From NCBI GenBank assembly GCA_012934845.2, contig WNNJ02002239.1, positions 62,001 through 126,000 of the forward strand: a stretch of DNA of 64,000 nt, written 5' to 3'. Position 1 is the first letter of the stretch. The number at the start of each line of letters is the position of its first letter. Shown in pieces: positions 12,017 to 21,961 of the stretch. A program made the translations under genes and the position numbers. Under the pieces are notes generated by a model that did not search any database, was not told where the DNA came from, and saw only the letters and a program-made list of their open reading frames with translations. This DNA comes from Pomphorhynchus laevis (Eukaryota; Acanthocephala; Palaeacanthocephala; Echinorhynchida; Pomphorhynchidae).

Positions 12017-13027
12017 ATGTTTTTAAAAGGGGCTTTGCCGATCGATTTAAAAAAAAGGATATTGTTCAATGCGATTAAATATTATGAATCTGAGATTAAA
12101 ATCTCATTCTGCACTCCTAATCTGGCAATGTCGTACGTCGACTACTTTGAAAAAGAGCATTCGGAACAAGGTATAATTGCTTCCAAACCAATCCTGGCAA
12201 CAATAAAGATAAATAACATGCCCACATACATTTCAGAACAAGATATATCAGCCCTAGAAACTGATTACAAAATCTCTAACGTGCGCTTTATAAAAGGGAT
12301 TAAAGGCTTCCCCATTCCCGTGGCGTTCTGCAATGCCCCGGTTGATGAAGCTCTAAAACTATCGATTTCGACATGCAATCCTTTTATGGGGTATAATTTG
12401 AGATTTTCAATAATCGAAACCGACTCACTAACGTACCCTCACTGCAACAATTGCCATCAGTGGGGGCATTGGTCTGCTGGCTGTTCTCTACCCCATAAGT
12501 GCGGCGTGTGTGGTACAACTGCTATACATCCTGAGAAGTGCGAAAGTAAGCCATTTTGCGCAAACTGCGGTGGTGAGCACCCCGCATGGTCAAAAAAGTG
12601 TAAAATCTTTAAAGCGTACCAAAAGAGACACAGGGGTGTGACAGCAAAACCGACTAGCTTCGTGGAAGCTGTCTCGTCTAACAAGAAAGACGACAGGATG
12701 CCGGATAAGGAAATTCTTAAACTTATTGAAATGAAGCATCAGGCATCAATGATTCAACTTGAAAAATTGGTCCAAAAATTGGTGGGTCAATTAGCGGAAT
12801 CCTTCCGTTCTCCTCCTTCTGGGAAGACTAACAATATTAAGAAGCCACCAAAATCTAAGAAACGAAACGGGTCAGCGCTGAGCATAGCTGCTCTGAAGCT
12901 TGCTCGGAAGGATTCGATCTGGGCTATGGCTAACGAGGGAAATGAAGATATCGCCCGTGAGCAAGCGACTCCATTTGTCGTGACGGGAAGCGGTAAAGGC
13001 GACCTTTCCGCCTCTAGTTGCGACTAG
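12017..13027 (+). CDS. LINE D ORF1, Gag-like zinc-knuckle protein
   Basis: This long open frame (336 aa from 12,017) encodes a nucleic-acid-binding ORF1 protein. An N-terminal fold (IKINNMPTYISEQDI..., residues ~57-75) resembles the RRM-like part of I/Jockey ORF1 proteins. It is followed by three Cys/His knuckles: CNNCHQWGHWSAGC (~142-155), CGVCG...C (~162-176) and CANCGGEHPAWSKKC (~181-195). A basic, Lys-rich tail follows (PPKSKKRNG, ~277-285). An ATG in another frame at 11,861 opens a related N-terminal segment, so ORF1 may once have begun there and be frameshifted near 11.97-12.02 kb. It probably coats the LINE RNA. Confidence 0.75.
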   Translation: MFLKGALPIDLKKRILFNAIKYYESEIKISFCTPNLAMSYVDYFEKEHSEQGIIASKPILATIKINNMPTYISEQDISALETDYKISNVRFIKGIKGFPIPVAFCNAPVDEALKLSISTCNPFMGYNLRFSIIETDSLTYPHCNNCHQWGHWSAGCSLPHKCGVCGTTAIHPEKCESKPFCANCGGEHPAWSKKCKIFKAYQKRHRGVTAKPTSFVEAVSSNKKDDRMPDKEILKLIEMKHQASMIQLEKLVQKLVGQLAESFRSPPSGKTNNIKKPPKSKKRNGSALSIAALKLARKDSIWAMANEGNEDIAREQATPFVVTGSGKGDLSASSCD

Positions 13028-13079
13028 GTGGAGGGCGTCCCACTTCGGTAACACTTACGCAATGGGAAGTAATCAAGGG

Positions 13080-15515
13080 CCTTTTTCACTGAATATCCTT
13101 CAGTGGAATTCAGGAGGTGCTGCCCCCTTAGCCTTCTATCTGGTAGAAATGCAGATGTTATAGTCCTTCAGGAGACGCGGTCTATCAGTCTCCCCCAGGA
13201 TATTACTCCATTTATCCCTAAGCACATATACACCCACTTTACTCCTTACATAACCCCATCACTCCTTTTCATCTCAAGGTCTTTTAACCCTAGTGAAAAG
13301 TTCCTTAAGATCATCCCTCCTATTAAACTACTCTTGTCCAGCCCTATTTTGTTTAGCTATATCACTTTGTAAGAACGGTAAGCGTATAAGCATAGCCAAT
13401 GTCTATATTCGGCCAGGAGAAATTCACAAAAACCGTGACTTCCTGGATCAAATATTGGGGAGCGGTTATGACATGTTACTTGGTGACTTCAACGACAGAA
13501 CTGGTCGTTGGATTAATGCAGCACTCCGCAGAGCAAGGATCGACTATCTTATTCATAAACCACCTTCCCCAATCTTTCATTGCTCTACAACAAATTCACT
13601 CCTCGACATATTACTGCTACATAAGATGTGGTTGTTGAAACCCATTTGCACCGAGCAGTCGCGTCAACAACAGACCACCTCTCATGACCTAATTCGCTGG
13701 CGGCTAGAGGACGATACGTTGCTTAGAAGAAGGTTTCACTTTGACCCTATTAGAGTGGCCTTCTTTCAGGCAGCTATCCAACTTTTCCCCAGAATTGAAA
13801 TTGAGAGTTTGACTCAATTTAATTCCTACCTCTCATCGCAAGCTACCGCGATCCTTTCAACTACCTATAAAGGTCGAATATACAATCCTACCCCAACAAA
13901 GATCAAGGTCCTAGCTAAAATGTTACACCTTCCTAATCTCTCTGTTTCCGCCAGACATATCCTCTCGAATGAATATTGGAGCTCTAGATATAGGCTCCAG
14001 CTGAGCAGGGATAGGGCAAGCATTGCTCACCTAAACCCTTCTCAGGCTTCCTTCTGGAAGATATTCAAGAAGGAGAAGTTTGTTTGCTGGAAGGATAGAG
14101 CCTTGGTTTGGATTGGTAGCATAGGCCTTGACAAAGTTTTAGAGGAGTCACTTTCCTTACATAATTATGGAGCCACTCAATCTCCCCAACCAATCCCGCC
14201 TTGGTGTGACTTCAGGAGTAGGGACTTATCTGTTATAGATATCCTTAACTCCTGGGGACCACTCCCGGGCACCTCCAAATCCCACGCGCCACTCACCACT
14301 CGTGTCTGTCAGCTTTTGACATACAGTCAGAGAAAGGAGGTCGCCATCACAATGCTACTAGCCTCCCCGTCTGACATAGCGGACATCAACATCAGCCGTC
14401 GAGTTTTTTACCTAAAAAGAGATTAATCACTTGTCCTAAAGATCTGCGGCCCATCTCGATTCAAAACGCCCTCATATCCATCTACGAAAAAGCGCTTGCG
14501 CGTAGAATCCGCGTTCATTTATGTAGGCGTAATTTGATCCCACCGAGTTTTCATGGGTTTGTCAAAGGGCGCTCGGTTCATTCAGCAATTGGTGAAGTGC
14601 ATCAGTTTTGTCAGGATAATAGTCATCAGCTTGCTGTGGCTGTTTTTCTTGATTTTTCAGCTGCATTTGACCGGATCTCCATTCCCTTCGTTATCTCCTC
14701 TCTCAGGTCCCTCGGGTTGCCTGCGAGAATTGTTAACAGGGTGGAGATATTGCTGTACACCAAGCGGTTCTACTATGAAGACGACCCTGATGCGCGTCAG
14801 TTCTACCCTATTACGGGTGTACCTCAAGGATCCCCACTTTCTCCTATCTTATATCTTGCTGCATCCATTGTTCTATTCAAGAATTTTAAACGTGATCAAC
14901 ATCTAGTGGTATGCTGATGATACCACAGCCTTGTTCTCTGGACGCAGGTGCAAAGATGTAATCTCTGACATCAGCCGTTTCTTTTTAAGATTAAAAGACC
15001 AGTTGCCCCCATCCAATCTTATTTTAAACTCCTCTAAATCACAGGTGGTAGTCTTTAATGGCGTTCCTGCCACCAAAAAGAAACTTAAGAGACTAGCACT
15101 CTCTGCATTCTCCTCCATTTTGCAGCATCAACCACTCCCCATCTTCACGAGTCGAGTAAAATATCTGGGGTTCACCGTTACGGTGAATTGGTCGGCGAAA
15201 GCTGACCTGGATAGACTTAAACGTATCCTGAAGAAAGCTAGGTGGGCTATGAAACGGGCCCAGCATCTGTCATTGAATGGGATAACCCAAGTGCGCCTCT
15301 GGGGTACTTGGGCTATCTCGAGATTAGTCTTCTTCTCACGAGGACGTCCCCCAGAACAAAGACTAAGGTTTCTCAAGCTCCTCATCTCGAGATTACCAAC
15401 CATAGTCCGCCTTGACTGGACCCTTAGGTGTGTGAGAGACCCCGAATGGTTCAGTCAGAGGGCGGCGCGCTGGTGTGGCCGAGGGGCTCAGATCCATCTG
15501 GATCTGAGGCCGTGA
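13080..15515 (+). pseudogene. LINE D ORF2 (endonuclease and reverse transcriptase), frameshifted
   Basis: The endonuclease start (NILQWNSGG, ~13,091-13,117) and DVIVLQETR (~13,151-13,177) are visible, but the domain soon changes frame. MLLGDFNDRTGRW (~13,470-13,508) preserves the GDFN motif. RT begins with ISRRVFYL (~14,390) and RPISIQNALISIYEKALARR. The domain then shows FHGFVKGRSVHSAI (~14,548-14,589), VFLDFSAAFDRIS (motif A, ~14,643-14,681) and GVPQGSPLSPILY (~14,816-14,854). The catalytic YADD is at 14,910-14,921, but in the next frame, so a +1 shift lies just before it. The C-terminal region is open to 15,515. Confidence 0.75.
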
Positions 15516-15654
15516 ATATAAGTTGAAGATTTCAAAATACACGTCGTGAACAGCTTCTATTTAAAGTTTTCTTTTGCATGTTTTTGTTTCTTAAGTTTTT
15601 TTTATCAGTTATATAGTTATTAATAAAACCCTTACTTACTTATTTATAACATCA

Positions 15655-15727
15655 CAAACTATACAATTTTTTCTGTTACATTTAAAAGATCTAAAATTTA
15701 AATCATTAGTACTTACGTATTTTTCTA
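15655..15727 (-). pseudogene. Naiad N-terminal Cys-rich piece, beyond the LINE D insertion
   Basis: Minus-strand reading gives FKCNRKNCIVCDVINK, a Cys-rich motif that in Naiad-type PLEs precedes the GIY-YIG domain. Its position on the far side of the LINE D tail is the main evidence that the LINE landed inside this Naiad copy. Confidence 0.6.
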
Positions 15728-15734
15728 TGGTTTA

Positions 15735-15775
15735 AGCTACAACAATTTATTCGACACAAAGTAATCTAGAATAAA
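15735..15775 (+). repeat. End of Gypsy 5' LTR and self-complementary leader
   Basis: The last 10 bp of the 5' LTR (15,735-15,744) are followed at once by about 31 bp (15,745-15,775) that are the reverse complement, with about one mismatch, of LTR positions ~8177-8208. A primer-binding site is expected at this place in an LTR element. No tRNA complement was recognised. Confidence 0.6.
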
Positions 15776-15828
15776 ATGTAAGTAACCTTAAACAACAATT
15801 TATTCAACACAATAAGGACTCGAATCAA

Positions 15829-17165
15829 TGTCGCTGGATAGTCAACAAATCAATCAACTCTCACAGTCATCTGGCCAACGGTCGAACATTCGACTAGAAC
15901 GCTTCGATGTGTCTTCGGATGAAAGCGACAGTTAAAGAAAGTTTAAGCTTTGGAAACGCAACTTCACATATTTGCTGACGACGAGTCCAGACGTAAATCC
16001 TTTGGAATGCCTCATGATGCGTGTTGAAACACAAGTCGATGAGCTCATTGAGGATTTCACGGAATTTAAGGATGCCATGTCTACACTGGAGCGAATATAT
16101 ATAAAGAAACCTAATGAAATTCTTGCGAGACACATACTGTCGATTCGATCACAGAAAATCGACGAAGATATAGATTCCTTTGTGCAGTCACTACGTTCAT
16201 TGTCCAGAGATTGCAATTTCAAAACTGCAACCGCTGATGAGTTTAGGAATGAGTACATAAGGGATTCGTTTATACGGGGTTTGCGGTCAGATACAGTCAG
16301 ACAGCGTCTTCTCGAATTTGATCAGTTGGATTTGGACAGGGCTGTCACTGTCGCTAAATCACTTACGACCGCACAACAAAGTATCGGCTTGTATCATTTG
16401 ACTGACGAATCAGAACCAACTCAGCGGTTAAGTGTGGTGGCTGTCAACACTGAGAAGAAAATATCCTCTGTAATTAAAATTGATCCCGATAACGAATTGG
16501 GTTCAAGTCAACATTGTGTAAATCAGAGGAGTGTTACTCCGAACCGTTATACGTACGTAAAGGGTACAACATGTTATTTATGTGGAGGAAGAAAACATCA
16601 ACGATTAAATTGTTCAGCCAGAATGATAACATGTCATAAATGCGGAAAACAGGGCCACTTTGCTCGTGTATGCTATTCTTCAAAACGAGATCAAATATCA
16701 TCGTCAGCTGTATTACTTTCATCCCTCAACGTGAATTCAACCTTTCAGCTAAAGGTCCCGATCTATATTATGGATAGGAGGTTCGAAGCATTAGTCGACA
16801 CTGGCAGCTCTTTGAACTTCTTGGATAGTAAAGTCGCACAGGCGTTAGGCCTTCAAGTACATCGGGCAGATACCCAAGTATATTTGGCGTCAAAAACCAT
16901 AAAAAGGGTATCCGGAAAATGCACAGTAAATTTGGAACTCGACAATAAAAAGTACCTAAACGTCGACATGTTTATTCTACCACAACTTTGCACCGACGCC
17001 ATTTTGGGTCTACCATTCTTGAAAAAACATGATAAATTCACAATACAATTTGGTGGATCTTTGTCATGCTTTAAAATGGTAGCTGCATCGATAGTTGAAA
17101 TCGAGAGTCCTCGATTATTTCAAAATCTTAGTTCAGATGTACACCCTATTGCAACAAAAAGCCGT
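15829..17165 (+). pseudogene. Gypsy gag and protease region (fossil)
   Basis: The gag part contains a capsid-like helical stretch followed by two zinc knuckles (CYLCGGRKHQRLNC and CHKCGKQGHFARVC, ~16,572-16,674). An aspartic protease follows with FEALVDTGSSLNFLDSKV (~16,781-16,836) and AILGLPFLKKHD (~16,999-17,034). This order is usual for Ty3/Gypsy elements. It is part of the fossil at 8152-19,855 and is not intact. Confidence 0.85.
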
Positions 17166-19660
17166 TAGTTCAACAAACAAAATACAAAATTTATTCGAAG
17201 CGAGATACAACGGATGCTAAATAATGATGTAATCGAGGAGAGCATATCTCCATGGCGAGCGCAAGTTGTCGTTGTATCCCGGAATACTGGTAGATAACAA
17301 CTTGTAGTGGATTTTTCACAAACGATAAACCGCTATACGTTTCTGGATGCTTATCCGCTACCGAGAATAGCTGATCTTGTGAATGAGGTTTCTAAACAAA
17401 TATTATTCTCTTGTCGATTTAAAGGAAGCATATTACCAGATCGATATCGACCCACTAGAACGACACTATACAGCTTTCGAGGCTTGCGGAAAACTCTACC
17501 AATTCAAGCAAATTCCCATGGGGGTAACAAATGGAGTTTCCAGTTTCCAGCGATACATAAATAAGTTTATAGAGATCAACGGGTTAAAAGGGGTGTATTC
17601 ATACCTTGATGACATTATTGTGTGTGGCACAACGATTTCGGATCATGATGAAAATCTAAAACGGTTTAAAGACGCTTTGCATCGATACGGACTTCAAATC
17701 AATAACGATAAAACCCAGTACCGTGTTTAAACAATACGCACGCTTGGGTACGAGATATCCCACAAAACATTATGACCCGATCCCGGTCGACTCGCAGCGC
17801 TAAATCAACTAAGGATTCCACACGATAATCAGACACTCAAACGACTTATGGGTTTCTTTTCCTATTATAGCAAGTGGATTAAGAATTTTTCAACAAAAAT
17901 AGCGACTTTGACAAGAACGGACTTGACGTTTCCATTGGATAGACTCGCTCGTGAAGCTATAGAATTGATCAAAACCGATATAAAAAGTGCATGCGTACAT
18001 AACATCGACGAGGATGTTCCTTTCGTGGTTGAAACTGATGCATCCAACACTGCAATTGGCGCGACACTATTTCAAAACGACAGACCCGTGGTTTTCTTTT
18101 CAAGAACCCTGAACATTCACGAAAGACGACATCATATTATAGAAAAGAAGCATACGCAATAATCGAAGCCTTGCGAAATTGGAAACACTACCTGGCGCCA
18201 CGTCTATTTACTCTCATAAATGACCAGAAGTCTGTAGCCTTCATGCTTGATCACACAAGTCATGCGAAAGTCAAAAACGACAAAGTCGCAAGATGGTGAA
18301 TGGATCTCGCAAGTTTCCGGTACGCAATACGATATCGCCCGGGGAACTCTAATAAATCGGCTGATGTTATGTCACGCGACGTATGTGGATCAATAAATCA
18401 TCTTGAGGATATTCATAAACTTCACGAAAAATTGCTACACCCAGGGCTCACACGGATGTTACATTTTATACGAAATCAAAACCTTCCCTACTCGGTAAGT
18501 GACGTACGGGAGATTACGTCAATGTGTCAAATTTGCTGTCGTATCAAGCCACGTTTCTACAAACCTCCAGTTGATCTTCATATGATAAAGTTGACCTCTC
18601 CCATGGAACGCATATCAGTTGTTTTCAAAGGTCCTCTTCCACGATCATCAACCGGCGCAACATATTTGTTCGCTGCAATCGATGAGTAACTCGCTATCCA
18701 TTTGCTTTTGCTGTCCGCGATACATATGCAAAAACGGCTAAAGCGTGTATTCGTCAAATCATTGCGTTATGTGGATGTCCAAATTATATCCATTCGGACC
18801 GTGGAGCTGCTTTTCTCTCTCGAGACTTGAAAAATTGGCTGAGCGGTTTGGGTATCTCTTCAAGTCAAACGACTCCTTTCAGACCACAAGGGAACTCACA
18901 ATGTGAAAGGTTAAATGGAACGTTATGGAAGAGCATCTTGTTGGCACTTGAAAATGAAAAATTGGGTCTACCAAGATGGGAAGAGAAATTACCAGATGCG
19001 TTATCGTCCATTCGCGGACTTCTCTGCACTGCAACGAATGATACTCCACACAATCGAATTTTCGCATTTCCGAGACGATACCCTTAAAACCTCAGTCTAC
19101 CGGGTTGGTTGACGCTAATAACGTGCTATTCCAGCGACTGAATAGATTCTCGAAATATGAGCCTGCTGTAGATAAGGTCGAACTGCTTAACGCGAATCAA
19201 GCCTATTCAACTATACGTGATGGGACGGGGAGAGTTCAAACCGTGTCTACACAGGCACTTGAAAATGAAAAATTGGGTCTACCAAGATGGGAAGAGAAAT
19301 TACCAGATGCGTTATCGTCCATTCGCGGACTTCTCTGCACTGCAACGAATGATACTCCACACAATCGAATTTTCGCATTTCCGAGACGATACCCTTAAAA
19401 CCTCAGTCTACCGGGTTGGTTGACGCTAATAACGTGCTATTCCAGCGACTGAATAGATTCTCGAAATATGAGCCTGCTGTAGATAAGGTCGAACTGCTTA
19501 ACGCGAATCAAGCCTATTCAACTATACGTGATGGGACGGGGAGAGTTCAAACCGTGTCTACACAACATCTTGTTCCAGAAGGAAGTAGAGAGTGTGAAAA
19601 CCAATCGACATCGACTAATTCAATAAATCCGTGTACAAATGAGTTGAAAAATGAATAAAT
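17166..19660 (+). pseudogene. Gypsy RT, RNase H and integrase region (fossil)
   Basis: RT motifs present include SLVDLKEAYYQIDIDP (~17,409-17,456), QIPMGVTNGVSSFQRYIN and YSYLDDIIVCG (catalytic YLDD, ~17,596). RNase H is represented by VVETDASNTAIGATLF (~18,027). A chromodomain-free integrase follows, with an HHCC-like zinc site (HPGLTRMLHFIR...CQIC) and core motifs (FKGPLP, FRPQGNSQCERLNG). The region is broken in a few places. Its wording resembles Gypsy lineages common in flatworms and other invertebrates. Confidence 0.85.
18943..19564 (+). repeat. Exact 311-bp tandem duplication
   Basis: Positions 18,943-19,253 and 19,254-19,564 look identical over 311 bp. The duplication lies in the 3' part of the Gypsy internal region. 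With no visible divergence it is either very recent or an assembly artefact. Confidence 0.85.
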
Positions 19661-19779
19661 ATCAACATATCACAACGACCTGGCCGAACCTACGATGTTA
19701 TACGACAACGATATCGAGGAATTTTCACAAACCAGATATCGGGATTAAGAGACGAACAAACATATTGAGAGGAGAAGAA

Positions 19780-19855
19780 TGTTATATTAATTCGATTTAG
19801 TTTTATTCTAGATTACTTTGTGTTGAATAAAACCTACTTGGTTTAAGCTACAACA
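19780..19855 (+). repeat. Gypsy 3' LTR
   Basis: A 76-bp LTR running from TGTTATATTA to CTACAACA. It is the complete counterpart of the split 5' LTR at 8152-8217 plus 15,735-15,744. The AATAAAAC within it could serve as a polyadenylation signal. Confidence 0.85.
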
Positions 19856-20597
19856 CAAATCGCTTGTGTGTTCGTGAATCATGGGATGATTTGCTACTAA
19901 AAGTAGCAACAGTCATTTGCTACAGTCGATTTGTTTTTATTGGTAGCTCACCTCCTAATGAGCAGTTTAGACAACTTTTCATTCTCGAGTGGCTAATGAA
20001 CCAACCGGCTTGTGTCAGCCCTATATATCCACATTATGGGATATTTCAGATCCCTCCGCTAACACCAACGGTAAAGTTGACATCAAATGTCATGCAAACT
20101 GTTATTTTTTTAATAGAGGCTAAAAATGAAATCAACTTCTATGTACATGTTTTTGTATAGTCACTTCGCTGGTGGGGAAGAAACTAGAATTAATGAATAA
20201 GGTAATTCGTTTTGCTCTAGTAATGGTCGGAATCCCCTATCTTCATTATTCTGGATATGATACTCAACTTCTGGATCAAGTTGAACTTAATCATTTGGAT
20301 ATACTATTCGAAAGCGATTGCATTCAGGTATAATGATACTTGCAAGTCCCTGGTTCTCATTTGTGGTTGAAAAGTTTAACTCAGTATACAAAAGGCTTGC
20401 TTCCATGCAACTTTTACTCAAAGAGCGAAATGTGTTAACTGTTATGTGCGTGCAAGCTCCCAAAATCGGTGGAAGTAGTCTAGAATCGATGAAATCGATC
20501 ATCACATTAAAAAAGGTCATTGTGGTTGAACAAACTTCGCAATGACAAATCTGCAGACGTTAAATTCATAAGGCTTTAGATTGTGTAGGCTTGGAAT
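19856..20597 (+). other. Unassigned spacer with a LINE-endonuclease-like fragment
   Basis: A plus-strand open stretch at 20,318-20,545 reads GIMILASPWFSFVVEKFN...LTVMCVQAPK, which resembles the middle of an RTE/LINE endonuclease (a hydrophobic strand followed by a YAP-like block). The open frame 19,864-20,160 has no recognisable family. I see no gene that can be supported here. Confidence 0.35.
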
Positions 20598-20838
20598 GTG
20601 TACAAGAACTTATAAGTTGATAGTTTTATTGATGTCAGAACTTACATTACACTCATGTCTTCTTGTATTTATACATTCACATTGCCGGCATAATAGGCTA
20701 CTGATCACATGAGTGCATCCTGCGTGCATAATGCGCCCTGCATTATGCATGCACAATGCATTATGCATAATGCATGATACGCTTTCCATTACGCATGCAT
20801 AATGAGTTACTAACCACGTGACGCCGCTACATGTGACG
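20598..20838 (-). repeat. 3' LTR, rich in ATGCAT/GCATTATGC palindromes
   Basis: About 240 bp, matching 24,416-24,682. It contains a run of short self-complementary units (GCATTATGC, ATGCATAATGC, TGCATAATG) between ~20,725 and 20,805. The same kind of run occurs at the equivalent place in the other LTR, but with different spacing. Confidence 0.8.
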
Positions 20839-21250
20839 TAACGTGATTGTGATGTCTTCGATCCCTTGAGCTTCTCCATTCAGCTCCCGCTTGAATTTCT
20901 TTACCAGCTTCTTCGTTGCATATTCGTATACTGCTTACATGTTGCAGCTTTCCATCCACCTCTACCACGTCTGGCCTATTGATGATATCGGTTACTGTCC
21001 GTACTGGCCATGGCGTCGTACACTTAGTATAAGGCGCCTTCACAAATACCTTTTCGCCCTTTTCTGATTTTTGAGGAGTAGGGATTTCGTTTGCTATTGT
21101 CTGGCGTGTCTGTAGTCATACTACGTCGGTGGCTATACAATACGTTCGCTGGCGATGCCTTGTCTTCATGTCTTGGAGCCGAGTAATACCAGTACACCGC
21201 TTCCGCTAATGTGATTCGACCTCTTACCGCTATCCGTTTGATCGTCCTGT

Positions 21251-21961
21251 GAACTATTTCGATAATTCCGTTTCCTTCAAGTCTATTTGCGCAGCGATAA
21301 ACGATGCTCACTCCCCATCTTTTGAAGAAACATGTGAATGCTTCTGAGTGAAATGACCTTTAGATGGCCCAACTACATTATGCGCTTCTTCTAACCTTAA
21401 TTGTCACCAGATGATAAACCTGCTGGGTCTGCAGTCTATAATGAACATAAATGTCGAGACTTTGTAGTGCGTTATTTCGTACGCTATTCTAATCCACGTG
21501 CTATCAACGCTCAACCTACATTTCTCTTGTCTGATCGGATTATGGTCAATTGAGCGACACAGCAAGTATCCTGATACCACTATATTCGCCTGCTCTAATA
21601 GACTTGAAGGAAACGGAACTATTTCGATAATTCCGTTTCCTTCAAGTCTATTTGCGCAGCGATAAACGATGCTCACTCCCCATCTTTTGAAGAAACATGT
21701 GAATGCTTCTGAGTGAAATGACCTTTAGATGGCCCAACTACATTATGCGCTTCTTCTAACCTTAATTGTCACCAGATGATAAACCTGCTGGGTCTGCAGT
21801 CTATAATGAACATAAATGTCGAGACTTTGTAGTGCGTTATTTCGTACGCTATTCTAATCCACGTGCTATCAACGCTCAACCTACATTTCTCTTGTCTGAT
21901 CGGATTATGGTCAATTGAGCGACACAGCAAGCATCCTGATACCACTATATTCGCCTGCTCT
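21251..21961. repeat. 346-bp tandem duplication joined by a 22-bp palindrome
   Basis: Copy 1 is 21,251-21,596 and copy 2 is 21,616-21,961 (offset 365). They differ at only about one position (near 21,570 versus 21,935). The joint contains an inverted repeat with perfect 22-bp arms, 21,597-21,618 and 21,631-21,652, around a 12-bp loop. It lies in the integrase part of the LTR element. Confidence 0.85.

Larger units (their letters stand above)
11861..15645 (+). mobile_element. LINE family D (zinc-knuckle ORF1 + EN/RT), inserted in the Naiad element
   Basis: This is a two-ORF LINE of the I/Jockey/R1 general type. ORF1 starts at about 11,861. ORF2 runs from about 13,080 to 15,515 in several frames, and a 3' UTR leads to a (CTTA)n-like tail near 15,640. 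Beyond the tail the Naiad reading resumes on the minus strand with FKCNRKNCIVCDVINK (~15,703-15,655), so the LINE interrupts the Naiad between its Cys-rich N-terminus and the GIY-YIG domain. The element looks full length or nearly so, with a moderate number of breaks. Confidence 0.8.
8218..15727 (-). mobile_element. Penelope-like element, Naiad type (N-terminal GIY-YIG), copy 1
   Basis: All coding signals are on the minus strand, so the element reads from 15.73 kb down to 8.22 kb. The order is: Cys-rich N-terminal piece (~15,720-15,655), GIY-YIG endonuclease (11,861-11,514 with its tail to 11,184), a CCHH-like stretch (~10,905-10,850), RT fingers (10,851-10,207), RT palm and thumb (~9507-8628), and a 3' UTR down to 8218. 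The endonuclease upstream of the RT is the permuted order of the Naiad/Chlamys clade; canonical PLEs have it downstream. It sits in the Gypsy 5' LTR with a 7-bp target duplication. It carries two insertions of its own, an RTE tail and a LINE, and shows a handful of other breaks. Confidence 0.85.
8152..19855 (+). mobile_element. Ty3/Gypsy LTR retrotransposon, 5' LTR split by a nested PLE (fossil)
   Basis: The 3' LTR is 19,780-19,855 (76 bp, TG...CA). The 5' LTR matches it but is cut in two: 8152-8217 and 15,735-15,744, with TGGTTTA duplicated at 8211-8217 and 15,728-15,734. The Naiad-type element and its own passengers lie between the two pieces. The internal region, 15,745-19,779, holds gag, zinc knuckle, protease, RT, RNase H and integrase blocks in the usual Ty3/Gypsy order. 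The two LTRs differ at about one position out of 76, which suggests a fairly young insertion even though the coding region is broken in several places. No flanking duplication of the whole element was recognised. Confidence 0.85.
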
